Assembly: GCF_019802255.1 (NCBI RefSeq) | Contig: NZ_JAHYSS010000004.1 | Coordinates: forward strand, 634,621 to 698,620 | Source: Pedobacter polysacchareus | Lineage (GTDB): Bacteria > Bacteroidota > Bacteroidia > Sphingobacteriales > Sphingobacteriaceae | Length of the DNA: 64,000 bases | Direction: 5' to 3' | Shown here: positions 1-9,748 of the stretch, one piece after another | Numbering within the stretch: the stretch's first letter is position 1 | Layout of the letters: the number at the start of each line of letters is the position of its first letter | Notes under the pieces: generated by a model | The model's input: only the letters and a program-made list of their open reading frames with translations | Told to the model about the DNA's origin: nothing | Databases searched by the model: none | Position numbers and translations under genes: made by a program

Positions 1-206
1 ATTTGACTTATATATCCACACAGGATAAAAAAAGCCCCCATGTACTGCGTCATTCTTATGCGACGAGCCTGTTGAACAGGGGGGCGGACTTAAATGCAAT
101 TAAAGAGTTATTGGGCCATGCCAGCCTGGCTGCAACCCAGGTATACACCCATAACTCTATAGAGAGATTAAAATCAATATATAAACAAGCCCATCCAAAG
201 GCATAA
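1..206 (+). CDS. Tyrosine recombinase (XerC/XerD family), C-terminal part
   Basis: The gene is cut by the window edge and only its last 67 codons are visible. They carry the catalytic end of a phage-integrase-type recombinase: an HxxR motif (H-V-L-R), the LGH motif with the second His, and the Tyr nucleophile in the VYTH motif ten residues later. Such enzymes cleave and rejoin DNA through a 3'-phosphotyrosine. XerC/XerD members resolve chromosome dimers at dif. The position just before hpf and tuf is the usual place for the Bacteroidota xer gene, often with rpsU upstream, which argues for the housekeeping enzyme and not an integrase of a mobile element. The stop lies 14 bases before the hpf ATG, so the two are probably co-transcribed. 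Whether it is XerC or XerD cannot be decided from this fragment. Confidence 0.88.
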   Translation, partial: LTYISTQDKKSPHVLRHSYATSLLNRGADLNAIKELLGHASLAATQVYTHNSIERLKSIYKQAHPKA

Positions 207-210
207 AAAA

Positions 211-215
211 GGAGG
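211..215 (+). promoter_or_regulatory. Strong Shine-Dalgarno sequence of hpf
   Basis: GGAGG preceded by an A-run (AGGAGG core), five bases before the hpf ATG at 221. Nearly all other genes in this window lack any SD. Bacteroidota ribosomes are known to sequester the anti-SD tail of 16S rRNA with bS21, bS18 and bS6, so a full SD is exceptional and may signal special translational control. Confidence 0.75.
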
Positions 216-220
216 AAACA

Positions 221-568
221 ATGAAAATTACAGTTCAATCGATCCATTTCAATGCAGACCAGAAATTGTTGGAGTTTATTCAGAAGAAAACAGATAAGTT
301 AGATCAGTACTTCGACCAGATTATTAGTGGGGAGGTTTATTTAAAATTAGAAAACGTAGACGATGAAGCAAACAAGATAAGTGAAATCAAACTGATGGTT
401 CCAGGAGTTACGATGTTCGCAAAGGAACAATGTAAATCTTTTGAGGAGGCTACAGATTTGGCAATTGAGTCCCTGAGGAAACAAATTACTAAACACAAAG
501 ATAAAACTCGAGAAAAATTAAGCGAACATAAAGCAATTTTAAATGCCAACGAAGTATCTGATTATTAG
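221..568 (+). CDS. hpf: Ribosome hibernation promoting factor, short form (HPF/YfiA family)
   Basis: A protein of 115 residues with the S30AE/sigma-54 modulation fold: the N-terminal MKITVQSIHFNAD strand, a central EVYLKLEN segment, and the C-terminal basic helix. This is the short form without the extended dimerisation domain. The family binds the 30S A and P sites in slow growth and inactivates 70S ribosomes. The ATG is fixed by the SD at 211-215. It follows the recombinase by 14 bases and ends just before a strong terminator at 601-631, so the recombinase-hpf transcript ends there. The combination of a hibernation factor with an intact SD is unusual in this phylum. Confidence 0.93.
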   Translation: MKITVQSIHFNADQKLLEFIQKKTDKLDQYFDQIISGEVYLKLENVDDEANKISEIKLMVPGVTMFAKEQCKSFEEATDLAIESLRKQITKHKDKTREKLSEHKAILNANEVSDY

Positions 569-600
569 GCTGATATTTTTGAGGTTTTTAATAAAAAGGG

Positions 601-631
601 TGGCAGGATGAAGTCCTGCCATTTTTTTTTT
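601..631 (+). terminator. Rho-independent terminator after hpf
   Basis: Perfect 8-bp stem (TGGCAGGA with TCCTGCCA), five-base loop TGAAG, then a run of about ten T. It closes the recombinase-hpf transcript before the tRNA cluster. Between 632 and 775 I see no gene. Confidence 0.9.
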
Positions 632-775
632 AAAATAATTTTGGATCATATTAAAATTGGTGTACATTTGCAATCCCAATCAGAGAGGGCGTTTCTCTTA
701 AAAGATTCGGATTAGTTCTGTGAAAGATTAACATTTAGAAAAATCATTGTGCATACCATTGCAATGATCATATTA

Positions 776-848
<73 letters not shown>

Positions 849-891
849 CTTTTAACTTCGATACTGCAAAGTATTGGCAAGTTAAAGGTAG

Positions 892-974
892 GGGGGGATA
901 CCAGAGTGGCCAAATGGGACAGACTGTAACTCTGTTGTCGCAAGACTTCGAAGGTTCGAATCCTTCTCCCCCCA
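892..974 (+). tRNA. tRNA-Tyr (anticodon GTA)
   Basis: Class II tRNA with a long variable arm. Acceptor GGGGGGA/TCCCCCC, anticodon stem ACAGA/TCTGT with loop CTGTAAC (anticodon GTA), variable arm around GTCGCAAGAC, and T-arm AAGGTTCGAATCCTT. CCA is not encoded. Confidence 0.95.
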
Positions 975-984
975 CAATAAAAAA

Positions 985-1057
985 GCGAAAGTAGCTCAGT
1001 TGGTAGAGCGATAGCCTTCCAAGCTATAGGTCGCGAGTTCGAACCTCGTCTTTCGCT
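985..1057 (+). tRNA. tRNA-Gly (anticodon TCC)
   Basis: Acceptor GCGAAAG/CTTTCGC, D-arm AGCTCAGTTGGTAGAGC, anticodon stem ATAGC/GCTAT with loop CTTCCAA (anticodon TCC), and T-loop TTCGAAC. It lies ten bases after tRNA-Tyr and is surely co-transcribed with it. Confidence 0.95.
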
Positions 1058-1159
1058 CAAAATTGGAAAAGCTGGAGAATCGGCAAGGAATTGAGTAGTT
1101 CAATTCGACTATCAAAATTGAACTACTTAATTTAATTTAGATTGAAGCTGAGATTAAAA

Positions 1160-1231
<72 letters not shown>

Positions 1232-1242
1232 CAAGATAAAAA

Positions 1243-1289
1243 CAAGCTTTGTTGAATCTGTCGTTTATAGCAGTTGAACAAGGTTTTTT
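1243..1289 (+). terminator. Probable terminator between the tRNA cluster and tuf
   Basis: Imperfect hairpin: CTTTGTT (1247-1253) pairs with AACAAGG (1277-1283), with an inner CTG/CAG helix, followed by T6 (1284-1289). It would separate the tRNA transcript from tuf. Pairing is imperfect, so partial readthrough is possible. Confidence 0.55.
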
Positions 1290-1355
1290 GTGTTGAATTT
1301 GTATCAAAACAATTAATAAATAAAAAAGTTATAACCTACTAATAAGTATAAAAAC

Positions 1356-2543
1356 ATGGCAAAAGAAAAGTTTGACCGCAGCAAGCCGCACTTAAACATC
1401 GGCACAATCGGTCACGTTGACCACGGTAAAACAACCTTAACAGCAGCTATCACTAAAGTGTTATCTGATGCTGGTTTATCTGAGGCGCGTTCATTTGATT
1501 CTATTGACTCTGCTCCAGAGGAAAAAGAAAGAGGTATCACTATCAATACAGCACACGTTGAGTATTCAACAGCTAACCGTCACTATGCACACGTTGACTG
1601 TCCAGGTCACGCGGATTATGTAAAGAACATGGTTACTGGTGCTGCACAAATGGATGGAGCTATCATCGTTGTAGCTGCTACAGATGGTCCAATGCCACAA
1701 ACTCGTGAGCACATTCTATTGGCTCGTCAGGTTGGTGTTCCTTCATTGGTAGTATTCATGAATAAAGTGGATATGGTTGACGATCCTGAATTACTAGAAT
1801 TAGTAGAGATGGAAGTTCGTGAATTGTTATCTTTCTATGAATTCCCTGGTGATGATATCCCTGTAATTCAAGGTTCGGCTCTTGGTGGCTTGAACGGAGA
1901 TCCTACTTGGGTTGCTAAAATCATGGAATTAATGGATGCTGTAGATAGCTACATTCCAATCCCTCCACGTTTAACTGACCTTCCATTCTTAATGCCTGTT
2001 GAAGATGTATTCTCGATCACTGGTCGTGGTACTGTAGCAACTGGTCGTATTGAGCGTGGTGTAATCAACTCTGGAGATCCAGTTGAGATCTTAGGTATGG
2101 GTGCTGAAAATCTTAAATCAACTGTAACAGGTGTTGAGATGTTCCGTAAGATCCTTGATTATGGTGAAGCAGGTGATAACGTAGGTCTATTGTTACGTGG
2201 TATTGAGAAAACTGATATCCGTCGTGGTATGGTAATCTGTAAACCAGGTTCAGTAACTCCTCACACAGATTTCAAAGCTGAGATCTATGTATTATCAAAA
2301 GCAGAAGGTGGACGTCACACTCCATTCTTTAACAAATACCGTCCACAATTCTATTTCCGTACCACAGACGTTACAGGTGAAATCACCTTAGTTGAAGGAA
2401 CTGAAATGGTAATGCCAGGTGATAACGTAACTATCAATGTTAAATTGATCAACGCAATCGCAATGGAAAAAGGTCTACGTTTCGCAATCCGTGAGGGTGG
2501 TAGAACAGTAGGTGCTGGTCAGGTAACTGAAATTGTAAAGTAA
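1356..2543 (+). CDS. tuf: Translation elongation factor Tu
   Basis: EF-Tu of 395 residues carries aminoacyl-tRNA to the ribosomal A site as a GTP complex. The G-domain motifs are all present: GHVDHGKT (P-loop, about residues 18-25), the RGITI switch I segment, DCPGH (switch II), and NKVD. Domains 2 and 3 follow, ending in the typical VGAGQVTEI tail. The ATG has no SD but an A-rich leader, normal for the phylum. Placing tuf between tRNA genes and trnW-secE-nusG is the standard Bacteroidota arrangement. Codon use is strongly biased, as expected for one of the most abundant proteins. Confidence 0.98.
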   Translation: MAKEKFDRSKPHLNIGTIGHVDHGKTTLTAAITKVLSDAGLSEARSFDSIDSAPEEKERGITINTAHVEYSTANRHYAHVDCPGHADYVKNMVTGAAQMDGAIIVVAATDGPMPQTREHILLARQVGVPSLVVFMNKVDMVDDPELLELVEMEVRELLSFYEFPGDDIPVIQGSALGGLNGDPTWVAKIMELMDAVDSYIPIPPRLTDLPFLMPVEDVFSITGRGTVATGRIERGVINSGDPVEILGMGAENLKSTVTGVEMFRKILDYGEAGDNVGLLLRGIEKTDIRRGMVICKPGSVTPHTDFKAEIYVLSKAEGGRHTPFFNKYRPQFYFRTTDVTGEITLVEGTEMVMPGDNVTINVKLINAIAMEKGLRFAIREGGRTVGAGQVTEIVK

Positions 2544-2579
2544 TTTAAAGCCAATAGGCCTTAAAGAACAAAAATAAAG

Positions 2580-2613
2580 CAAAGTAGCTGGGCTTTAAAA
2601 ACCCACTACTTTG
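2580..2613 (+). terminator. Hairpin downstream of tuf, possible terminator or processing site
   Basis: CAAAGTAG-c-TGGG (2580-2592) pairs with CCCA-CTACTTTG (2602-2613), a 12-bp helix with one bulged C, followed only by TTTCTAATAAAG. The weak T-run suggests a leaky terminator or an RNA processing site before tRNA-Trp. Confidence 0.5.
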
Positions 2614-2662
2614 TTTCTAATAAAGCTGCTAAATCTTGGTTGAAGAGATAAAGCATAATATA

Positions 2663-2735
2663 CACGGGAATAGTTCAACGGTAGAATAGAGGTCTCCAAA
2701 ACCTTTGATCAGGGTTCGAATCCTTGTTCCCGTGC
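2663..2735 (+). tRNA. tRNA-Trp (anticodon CCA)
   Basis: Acceptor CACGGGA/TCCCGTG, D-arm AGTTCAACGGTAGAAT, anticodon stem GAGGT/ACCTT with loop CTCCAAA (anticodon CCA), and T-loop TTCGAAT. It sits 12 bases before the secE ATG, so it is probably cut out of a common tRNA-secE-nusG transcript. Confidence 0.95.
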
Positions 2736-2747
2736 TAATAAAAGATT

Positions 2748-2945
2748 ATGGCTAAAGTAGTTCAGTTTATTAAAGAATCGTATGAAGAAATGACCCAGAA
2801 GGTTACTTGGCCTACATGGGGAGAATTGCAAAATTCTGCAGTGCTGGTTCTAGTAGCTTCGTTTATCATTGCATTAGTCGTTTTTGCAATGGATAAGGGA
2901 TCTACTTTTGTTTTAGATACTTTTTATAAATCACTTTCTAATTAA
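2748..2945 (+). CDS. secE: Preprotein translocase subunit SecE
   Basis: A protein of 65 residues. The amphipathic SecE helix with the conserved VTWPTW segment (about residues 19-24) is followed by one membrane span (about residues 29-48, AVLVLVASFIIALVVF). This is the minimal single-span SecE found in most bacteria, which clamps SecY in the translocon. No SD. It is followed by nusG after nine bases, the universal secE-nusG pair. Confidence 0.95.
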   Translation: MAKVVQFIKESYEEMTQKVTWPTWGELQNSAVLVLVASFIIALVVFAMDKGSTFVLDTFYKSLSN

Positions 2946-2954
2946 TATAGCTAA

Positions 2955-3497
2955 ATGGACGATCAGTTGAAATGGTATGTAGTTAGGGCGGTAAGCGGTA
3001 AAGAGAAGAAGGTAAAACAGTATATCGATTCTGAAATTAGCCGTTTAGGTTTTTCTCACCTTGTTCCTCAGGTATTGATCCCAATGGAGAAATACTATCA
3101 AATGAAAGAGGGAAAAAAGATTGCGAAAGAGCGTAACTTCTATCCCGGATATGTTTTAATTGAAGCGAATTTGGATGGAGAGCTGGAACACATTATTAAG
3201 AATGTTAATAGTGTAATTGGCTTTTTAGGAGATAAAGGCGGAAACCCGGTACCTATGCGTCAAGCAGAGGTTAATCGCATTTTAGGTAAAGTTGATGAGA
3301 TGAGCCAGCAAGGTGAAACCATGAACGTAACTTATTATGTCGGAGAGAACGTAAAAGTAATGGATGGGCCATTTAATGGTTTTACCGGCGTGATCGAAGA
3401 GGTGAACGAAGAGAAGAAAAAACTGAAAGTAATGGTTAAGATTTTCGGAAGAAAAACTCCACTGGAGCTTAACTATATGCAGGTAGAAAAAGAATAG
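2955..3497 (+). CDS. nusG: Transcription termination/antitermination factor NusG
   Basis: A protein of 180 residues with an N-terminal NGN domain ([12 protein letters not shown] at residues 6-17, and [10 protein letters not shown]) and a C-terminal KOW domain starting near [16 protein letters not shown] (about residues 126-141). It binds the RNA polymerase clamp and links it to Rho or to ribosomal protein S10. It is co-transcribed with secE and followed after 76 bases by rplK. Confidence 0.96.
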   Translation: MDDQLKWYVVRAVSGKEKKVKQYIDSEISRLGFSHLVPQVLIPMEKYYQMKEGKKIAKERNFYPGYVLIEANLDGELEHIIKNVNSVIGFLGDKGGNPVPMRQAEVNRILGKVDEMSQQGETMNVTYYVGENVKVMDGPFNGFTGVIEEVNEEKKKLKVMVKIFGRKTPLELNYMQVEKE

Positions 3498-3573
3498 AAA
3501 TATTATATAAGATCTTAAATGTTACTTGCTTCCAACATTATAACATTGAGTATTAAAATTAACAAAACAGAAA

Positions 3574-4017
3574 ATGGCAAAAGAAGTCAGTGCACTTGTT
3601 AAGTTACAAATCAAGGGTGGAGCTGCAAATCCATCACCACCAGTAGGACCTGCTTTAGGTGCTAAGGGGGTGAACATTATGGAGTTTTGCAAGCAATTTA
3701 ATGCTCGTACCCAAGATAAGCCAGGTAAAGTATTACCAGTTGTAATCACTGTTTATGCTGACAAGTCTTTCGAATTTATCATCAAAACCCCTCCGGTTGC
3801 TATCCAGTTAAAGGATGCTACTAAATTAACGAGTGGTTCTGCTGAGCCCAACCGTAAGAAAGTTGGTTCGGTGACTTGGGATCAGGTTAAGTCAATTGCT
3901 GAAGATAAAATGACTGATTTAAATGCTTTCACTATCGAATCTGCAATGAGTATGGTTGCAGGTACAGCACGCAGTATGGGAATCACCGTTAGTGGTGATG
4001 CACCTTGGACAAATTAA
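3574..4017 (+). CDS. rplK: 50S ribosomal protein L11
   Basis: L11 of 147 residues. The N-terminal domain with [20 protein letters not shown] (residues 11-30) and the C-terminal rRNA-binding domain are both complete. L11 binds the GTPase-associated region of 23S rRNA with the L10/L12 stalk. The 76-base spacer after nusG contains a small inverted repeat (AATGTT 3518-3523 with AACATT 3534-3539). In other bacteria L1 represses its own operon in this leader, but I cannot show an L1 site here. Confidence 0.97.
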   Translation: MAKEVSALVKLQIKGGAANPSPPVGPALGAKGVNIMEFCKQFNARTQDKPGKVLPVVITVYADKSFEFIIKTPPVAIQLKDATKLTSGSAEPNRKKVGSVTWDQVKSIAEDKMTDLNAFTIESAMSMVAGTARSMGITVSGDAPWTN

Positions 4018-4040
4018 TTAACAAAAAACAGTTTACAACA

Positions 4041-4739
4041 GTGGCTAAATTAACAAAAAATCAAAAAAAGGCACATGCTAAACTAGAATCTGGTAAAACG
4101 TATTCTTTACAGGATGCGGCTGCTTTGGTAAAAGATATCACTACTACTAAATTTGATGCATCGGTTGATATCGATGTAGCTTTAGGAGTAGATCCACGTA
4201 AAGCCAATCAAATGGTACGTGGTATTGCTACTTTACCACACGGTACAGGTAAAACTGTACGTGTATTAGTTCTTTGTAATCCTGATAAGGAAGAAGAAGC
4301 TAAAGCAGCAGGTGCAGATTTTGTAGGTTTAGACGAATATGTAGCCAAGATTGAAGGTGGATGGACTGATGTTGACATTATTATCACTACTCCTGCTTGT
4401 ATGGCAAAAGTAGGTAAACTGGGCCGCGTTTTAGGTCCACGTAACCTTATGCCAAACCCTAAGTCAGGTACTGTAACTAACGAAGTTGGTAAAGCAGTAA
4501 CTGATGTAAAAGGCGGTAAGATTGATTTTAAAGTTGACAAAAGTGGTATTATACACGCTTCAATAGGAAAAGTATCATTCCCAGCAGAAAAAATATATGA
4601 AAACGCATTAGAAGTACTTCAAGTAATTTCTAAGCTAAAACCATCTGCTGCAAAAGGAACTTATTTTAAGAGCATTCATGTTTCTTCAACTATGAGTCCT
4701 GGAATTGCAATCGAAACTAAATCAGTAGCGGGGATTTAA
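4041..4739 (+). CDS. rplA: 50S ribosomal protein L1
   Basis: L1, 232 residues when started at GTG 4041, which gives the family's N-terminus [10 protein letters not shown]. An in-frame ATG at 4005 overlaps the end of rplK and would add 12 residues unlike L1, so I reject it. Conserved segments include [10 protein letters not shown] and [11 protein letters not shown]1 binds 23S rRNA at the mobile L1 stalk, which helps release the E-site tRNA, and in many bacteria it represses its own operon. It ends two bases before the rplJ start. Confidence 0.95.
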   Translation: MAKLTKNQKKAHAKLESGKTYSLQDAAALVKDITTTKFDASVDIDVALGVDPRKANQMVRGIATLPHGTGKTVRVLVLCNPDKEEEAKAAGADFVGLDEYVAKIEGGWTDVDIIITTPACMAKVGKLGRVLGPRNLMPNPKSGTVTNEVGKAVTDVKGGKIDFKVDKSGIIHASIGKVSFPAEKIYENALEVLQVISKLKPSAAKGTYFKSIHVSSTMSPGIAIETKSVAGI

Positions 4740-4741
4740 TT

Positions 4742-5263
4742 ATGAACAGAGAAGAAAAACACGTAGTAGTTTCAGCACTTCTAGAGAAGATGCAGGAATT
4801 CGGTAACTTTTATATTGCCGATACATCAAGCTTATCTGTTGAGAAAGTAAACAGCATCCGTCGCAAATGTTTCGAAAGCGGGATTGAAATGCAGGTAGCT
4901 AAAAATACTTTGATCAAAAAAGCGATCGAAGGATTAGAAGGCGATGCATCAGAGATCTATGTTGCGCTTAAAGGTCAATCAGCATTATTATTCTCTACAG
5001 TAGGTAACGGTCCAGCTAAGCTGATCAAAGCCTTGAGAAAAGGATCTGATAAACCACAACTTAAAGCAGCTTATATCGATTCTACAGTATTTGTTGGCGA
5101 TAACCAATTAGATACTTTAGTGAGCTTGAAATCAAGAGAAGAGCTTATTGGAGACATCATTGGATTATTACAATCACCAGCTAAAAATGTGGTTTCAGCT
5201 TTACAGTCAGGCGGTAACAAAATTGCAGGAATTGTTAAAACTCTTCAAGAGAGAGAAGGTTAA
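4742..5263 (+). CDS. rplJ: 50S ribosomal protein L10
   Basis: L10 of 173 residues, the base of the ribosomal stalk. It shows the N-terminal rRNA-binding domain (MNREEKHVVVSALLEKM, and VAKNTLIKKA near residue 58) and a C-terminal helix that anchors L7/L12 dimers. The ATG lies two bases after the rplA stop, so the two are translationally coupled. A 65-base spacer separates it from rplL, the usual arrangement that allows more L7/L12 to be made. Confidence 0.96.
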   Translation: MNREEKHVVVSALLEKMQEFGNFYIADTSSLSVEKVNSIRRKCFESGIEMQVAKNTLIKKAIEGLEGDASEIYVALKGQSALLFSTVGNGPAKLIKALRKGSDKPQLKAAYIDSTVFVGDNQLDTLVSLKSREELIGDIIGLLQSPAKNVVSALQSGGNKIAGIVKTLQEREG

Positions 5264-5328
5264 GGAACACCTTAAAAGTTCAAATTATAAATTATTATTT
5301 TACGTAAAATTTTTTAAAATCTATAAAT

Positions 5329-5703
5329 ATGGCAGATTTAAAAGCGTTTGCTGAGCAATTGGTAAACTTAACAGTTAAAGAAGTTAACGAATTAGCTCAA
5401 ATCTTAAAAGACGAGTATGGTATTGAACCAGCTGCTGCTGCAGTTGCTGTTGCAGGTCCTGCTGGTGATGCTGCTCCTGCAGCTGAAGAAAAATCATCTT
5501 TTGATGTGATCTTGAAAGAAGCTGGTGGTCAGAAATTAGCAGTTGTGAAATTGGTAAAAGACTTAACTGGTCTAGGTTTGAAAGAAGCTAAAGATTTAGT
5601 TGATGGCGCACCAAAAGAATTAAAAGCTGGTGTTTCTAAAGACGAAGCTGAAGCTTTGAAAAAACAATTAGAAGAAGCTGGAGCTGTAGTTGAAATTAAG
5701 TAA
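5329..5703 (+). CDS. rplL: 50S ribosomal protein L7/L12
   Basis: L7/L12 of 124 residues: an N-terminal dimerisation domain (residues 1-33), an Ala/Pro-rich flexible hinge (about residues 35-53), and the C-terminal factor-binding domain with the [14 protein letters not shown] motif. It recruits elongation factors to the stalk. It is followed by a 13-bp hairpin (5731-5760) that sits between ribosomal protein and polymerase genes. Confidence 0.97.
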   Translation: MADLKAFAEQLVNLTVKEVNELAQILKDEYGIEPAAAAVAVAGPAGDAAPAAEEKSSFDVILKEAGGQKLAVVKLVKDLTGLGLKEAKDLVDGAPKELKAGVSKDEAEALKKQLEEAGAVVEIK

Positions 5704-5730
5704 TCACTTAATTTTAATATAACTTTAAAC

Positions 5731-5760
5731 ATAGACTCCGACTGTATAGTCGGAGTCTAT
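5731..5760 (+). terminator. Attenuator-like hairpin between rplL and rpoB
   Basis: Perfect 13-bp stem (5731-5743 with 5748-5760) with the four-base loop GTAT and no T-run after it. It resembles the partial terminator/processing hairpin known between rplL and rpoB in other bacteria, which lowers polymerase transcription relative to ribosomal proteins. The role here is inferred. Confidence 0.65.
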
Positions 5761-5857
5761 ACCTGTTTATAAACATTTCATCTTGTTTGGCTGGTGAAAA
5801 CGTTTAACGGCAAACCAAACAAATAGTTTATTCTTAAACTAAATTAACTTTAGTCCA

Positions 5858-8800
5858 TTGGCAAATAAAGTCGACCAAAGAGTAAATTTTGCACGTAGTA
5901 AGCACATCATAGATTACCCGGATTTTCTAGATGTACAGTTGCAATCATTCAGAGAATTTTTTCAGATCGAGACCACTTCAGATAACCGTCATACAGAAGG
6001 TTTATTTAAGGTGTTTGCTGAAAACTTCCCAATCACAGATTCTAGAAATATCTTTGTTTTAGAATTCCTAGATTATTTTATTGATCCACCGCGTTACGAT
6101 ATACCTGAGTGTATTGACCGTGGGTTAACGTATAGTGTTCCATTAAAAGCGAAGCTGAAACTTTCTTGTAATGATGCAGAACACGAAGATTTTGAAACCA
6201 TCATTCAAGATGTGTACCTGGGAACTATTCCATATATGACCCCTAAAGGTACCTTCGTAATCAACGGTGCAGAGCGCGTAATTGTTTCGCAATTACACAG
6301 GTCGCCAGGTGTGTTCTTCGGCCAGAGCCGTCACACAAATGGTACTAAGCTTTATTCTGCGCGTGTGATTCCTTTCAAAGGATCATGGATCGAGTTTGCT
6401 ACAGACGTGAACAACGTGATGTATGCCTACATCGACCGTAAGAAAAAATTCCCGGTAACTACGTTATTGCGTGCGATCGGTTACGATTCTGATAAAGACA
6501 TCCTTGAATTATTTGATCTTGCTGATGAAGTAAAAGTTAGCAAATCAGGTTTAAAGAAGTACATCGGACGTAAACTTGCTGCAAGGGTGCTAAGAAAATG
6601 GGTTGAAGATTTTGTGGATGAAGATACCGGTGAGGTAGTTTCCATTGATCGTAACGAAGTAATCTTAGACAGAGATACTGTTTTAGAAGATGAGCACATT
6701 GATATGATCATTGATGCAGGCGTTAAAACGATCATCTTATCTAAAGATGATGGTGCCAGCCAAGCTGATTATACCATTATCTATAATACATTACAAAAAG
6801 ATACTTCAAACTCTGAAAAAGAGGCTGTTGAAAACATCTATCGTGCTTTGCGTAACGCAGAACCACCTGATGAGGAAACTGCAAGAGGTATCATTGAGCG
6901 TTTGTTCTTCTCGGATAAACGTTATGACTTAGGAGATGTAGGTAGATACCGCATCAACCGTAAGTTGAAAATGGATACTCCTGATCACGTTAAAGTATTG
7001 ACAAAAGCGGATATTATTGCGATTGTTAAATACCTGATCAAACTGATCAACTCTAAAGAAGAAGTGGATGATATTGATCACTTGTCGAATCGTCGTGTTC
7101 GTACAGTAGGTGAGCAATTGTACGCTCAATTTGGTGTTGGTTTAGCGCGTATGGCTCGTACCATTCGTGAGCGTATGAACATTCGTGATAACGAGGTGTT
7201 TACCCCAACAGACTTAATTAATGCCCGTACTTTATCGTCGGTTATTAATTCATTCTTTGGTACCAACCAGTTGTCGCAGTTCATGGACCAAACGAATCCT
7301 CTGGCAGAGATCACGCACAAGCGTCGTCTTTCAGCCCTAGGCCCAGGTGGTCTTTCACGTGAACGTGCCGGTTTCGAGGTGCGTGACGTTCACTATACTC
7401 ACTACGGTCGTCTTTGTACGATTGAAACTCCGGAGGGTCCAAACATTGGTTTGATCTCTTCTCTTTGCGTTCACGCGAAGATCAATAACTTAGGTTTCAT
7501 TGAAACTCCATACAAAAAAGTTAAAGACGGAATTGTTCAGGTAGATGAGGATGTGATTTACCTGTCTGCAGAAGATGAAGATGGTAAAACTATTGCACAA
7601 GCGAACGCTGCTTATGATGATCAAGGTAATTTCACCACTGCACGTGTTAAAGCGCGTTACGAGGGTGACTTCCCGGTTATTGAGCCTGAGAAATTAGACT
7701 TAATGGACGTGGCACCTAATCAGATTACATCGATCGCTGCTTCGTTGATTCCGTTCCTGGAGCATGATGATGCGAACAGGGCCTTGATGGGATCCAACAT
7801 GCAACGTCAGGCCGTACCATTGTTACGTCCTGAAGCGCCAATCGTTGGTACAGGTTTAGAAGGTCGCGTAGCCCGCGATTCAAGAACACTGATCAATGCT
7901 GAAGGTGAAGGTGTAGTAGAATATGTGGATTCAAATGAGATCACCATTAAGTATGTAAGAAACGACGCTGATCGTTTGGTTTCATTCGAAGGTGATAGCA
8001 AAACATATAAATTAATCAAATTCAAGAAAACCAATCAGAATACTTGTATCAACTTGAAGCCAATCGTTAAGAAAGGTCAGAAAGTAGTAAAAGGACAAGT
8101 ACTTTGTGAAGGTTATGCTACTGAAAATGGTGAATTGGCATTAGGAAGAAACTTAAAAGTTGCTTTCATGCCTTGGCAAGGATACAACTTTGAGGATGCG
8201 ATCGTAATTAGCGAACGTATTGTTCGTGAAGATATCTTTACTTCATTACACATCGAAGAGTTTGAATTAGAAGTGCGTGATACGAAACGTGGAGAAGAGG
8301 AATTGACACCAGATATCCCTAACGTTTCTGAAGAGGCTACTAAAGATTTAGATGAAAACGGTATCATCCGTGTAGGTGCTGAAGTGAAAGAAGGAGACAT
8401 CCTGATTGGTAAGATCACTCCTAAAGGAGAATCTGATCCTTCGCCGGAAGAGAAATTACTACGTGCGATCTTTGGTGATAAAGCAGGTGATGTGAAAGAT
8501 GCATCCTTGAAAACTCCACCATCGATTAAAGGTGTGGTAATTGATACTAAGTTATTCTCAAGAGCTAAGAAAACTACTAAAGCTGAAGAAAAAGCAGCGA
8601 TAGAGAAATTAGATAAGAGATATGACCTTGCAACTACTAATCTGAAAAATGAGCTTGTAGATAAATTATTCCAGATTGTAAACGGTAAGACATCTCAAGG
8701 TGTATTCAATGTTTACAAGGAATTATTATTCCCTAAAGGCGCTAAGTTTACGCAGAAAAGTCTTGCTGATCTGGAATATGCTCACATCAACCCATACAAA

Positions 8801-9661
8801 TGGACTACTGATGAAGAGAAAAATGACCAGATTAAATTGCTATTGCACAACTATGGTATTCGTGTGAACGAAGAACTAGGTGCTTACAAACGTGATAAAT
8901 TCGCCATCAGTGTTGGTGATGAATTGCCATCAGGTATTGTACAAATGGCTAAGGTTTATGTAGCTAAAAAACGTAAATTAAAAGTAGGTGATAAGATGGC
9001 TGGTCGTCACGGTAATAAGGGTATTGTAGCCCGTATCGTTCGTGATGAAGATATGCCATTCTTAGAAGATGGAACACCTGTTGATATCGTGTTGAACCCA
9101 CTGGGTGTACCTTCACGTATGAACTTGGGCCAGATCTATGAAACTGTATTGGCATGGGCCGGTAAGGAATTGGGTGTGAAATTTGCTACTCCAATCTTTG
9201 ATGGTGCTAAACATGACGAGGTAGAAGACTGGATCGCTAAAGCTGGTGTACCTGCTTCAGGTAGAACTTACTTACATAACGGTTTAACGGGTGAGAAATT
9301 TGACCAGCCAACAACTGTAGGTATTATCTACATGTTGAAATTAGGGCACATGGTTGATGATAAGATGCACGCTCGTTCAATCGGACCATATTCATTAATT
9401 ACACAACAGCCATTGGGTGGTAAAGCTCAATTCGGTGGACAGCGTTTTGGTGAGATGGAGGTTTGGGCATTAGAGGCATTCGGTGCGGCTAATATCCTAC
9501 AAGAGATCTTAACTGTTAAGTCAGATGATGTGATCGGTAGGGCCAAAACTTATGAGGCGATTGTAAAAGGCGAAAACCTTCCTACGCCAGGTGTACCAGA
9601 ATCATTCAATGTATTGGTACATGAGTTACGTGGATTAGGTTTAGATATTACGTTAGACTAA
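5858..9661 (+). CDS. rpoB: DNA-directed RNA polymerase subunit beta
   Basis: RpoB of 1267 residues starting at TTG 5858, which gives the family N-terminus [12 protein letters not shown]. No ATG lies close by in frame. The rifampicin pocket ([20 protein letters not shown], then LSALGPGG) has the wild-type residues at the positions equivalent to E. coli D516, H526 and S531. The catalytic loop with GRHGNKG (near residue 1050) and the C-terminal clamp region with [17 protein letters not shown] are intact. It forms the active-site cleft with RpoC. The 154-base leader after rplL holds a hairpin, and another terminator-like hairpin follows the stop. Confidence 0.97.
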   Translation: MANKVDQRVNFARSKHIIDYPDFLDVQLQSFREFFQIETTSDNRHTEGLFKVFAENFPITDSRNIFVLEFLDYFIDPPRYDIPECIDRGLTYSVPLKAKLKLSCNDAEHEDFETIIQDVYLGTIPYMTPKGTFVINGAERVIVSQLHRSPGVFFGQSRHTNGTKLYSARVIPFKGSWIEFATDVNNVMYAYIDRKKKFPVTTLLRAIGYDSDKDILELFDLADEVKVSKSGLKKYIGRKLAARVLRKWVEDFVDEDTGEVVSIDRNEVILDRDTVLEDEHIDMIIDAGVKTIILSKDDGASQADYTIIYNTLQKDTSNSEKEAVENIYRALRNAEPPDEETARGIIERLFFSDKRYDLGDVGRYRINRKLKMDTPDHVKVLTKADIIAIVKYLIKLINSKEEVDDIDHLSNRRVRTVGEQLYAQFGVGLARMARTIRERMNIRDNEVFTPTDLINARTLSSVINSFFGTNQLSQFMDQTNPLAEITHKRRLSALGPGGLSRERAGFEVRDVHYTHYGRLCTIETPEGPNIGLISSLCVHAKINNLGFIETPYKKVKDGIVQVDEDVIYLSAEDEDGKTIAQANAAYDDQGNFTTARVKARYEGDFPVIEPEKLDLMDVAPNQITSIAASLIPFLEHDDANRALMGSNMQRQAVPLLRPEAPIVGTGLEGRVARDSRTLINAEGEGVVEYVDSNEITIKYVRNDADRLVSFEGDSKTYKLIKFKKTNQNTCINLKPIVKKGQKVVKGQVLCEGYATENGELALGRNLKVAFMPWQGYNFEDAIVISERIVREDIFTSLHIEEFELEVRDTKRGEEELTPDIPNVSEEATKDLDENGIIRVGAEVKEGDILIGKITPKGESDPSPEEKLLRAIFGDKAGDVKDASLKTPPSIKGVVIDTKLFSRAKKTTKAEEKAAIEKLDKRYDLATTNLKNELVDKLFQIVNGKTSQGVFNVYKELLFPKGAKFTQKSLADLEYAHINPYKWTTDEEKNDQIKLLLHNYGIRVNEELGAYKRDKFAISVGDELPSGIVQMAKVYVAKKRKLKVGDKMAGRHGNKGIVARIVRDEDMPFLEDGTPVDIVLNPLGVPSRMNLGQIYETVLAWAGKELGVKFATPIFDGAKHDEVEDWIAKAGVPASGRTYLHNGLTGEKFDQPTTVGIIYMLKLGHMVDDKMHARSIGPYSLITQQPLGGKAQFGGQRFGEMEVWALEAFGAANILQEILTVKSDDVIGRAKTYEAIVKGENLPTPGVPESFNVLVHELRGLGLDITLD

Positions 9662-9677
9662 TGTTGAATTTTTTAAT

Positions 9678-9721
9678 GCTGGAACGGACCACAGTTAAGC
9701 TGGTGTCCGTTCCGGCTTTTT
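9678..9721 (+). terminator. Terminator-like hairpin in the rpoB-rpoC spacer
   Basis: GCTGGAACGGAC (9678-9689) pairs over 12 bp (one G-T) with GTCCGTTCCGGC (9705-9716), followed by T5. By sequence it looks like a complete intrinsic terminator, but it lies between two subunit genes that must be made in similar amounts. It may be leaky, or a processing or stabilising element. Confidence 0.6.
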
Positions 9722-9748
9722 AAATTTTCAAATTCAAACAAAAGAGCT

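Noticed and set aside
1-206. A phage integrase marking a mobile element beside the tRNA genes
   Set aside because: The place before hpf-tuf is the normal site of the housekeeping xer gene, and no att repeat or cargo genes are visible.
3498-3573. L1-binding operator in the nusG-rplK spacer
   Set aside because: Only a 6-bp inverted repeat is seen. There is no convincing likeness to the 23S rRNA L1 site.
4005-4040. ATG at 4005 as the start of rplA
   Set aside because: It overlaps the rplK end and adds 12 residues foreign to L1, while GTG 4041 gives the exact family start.
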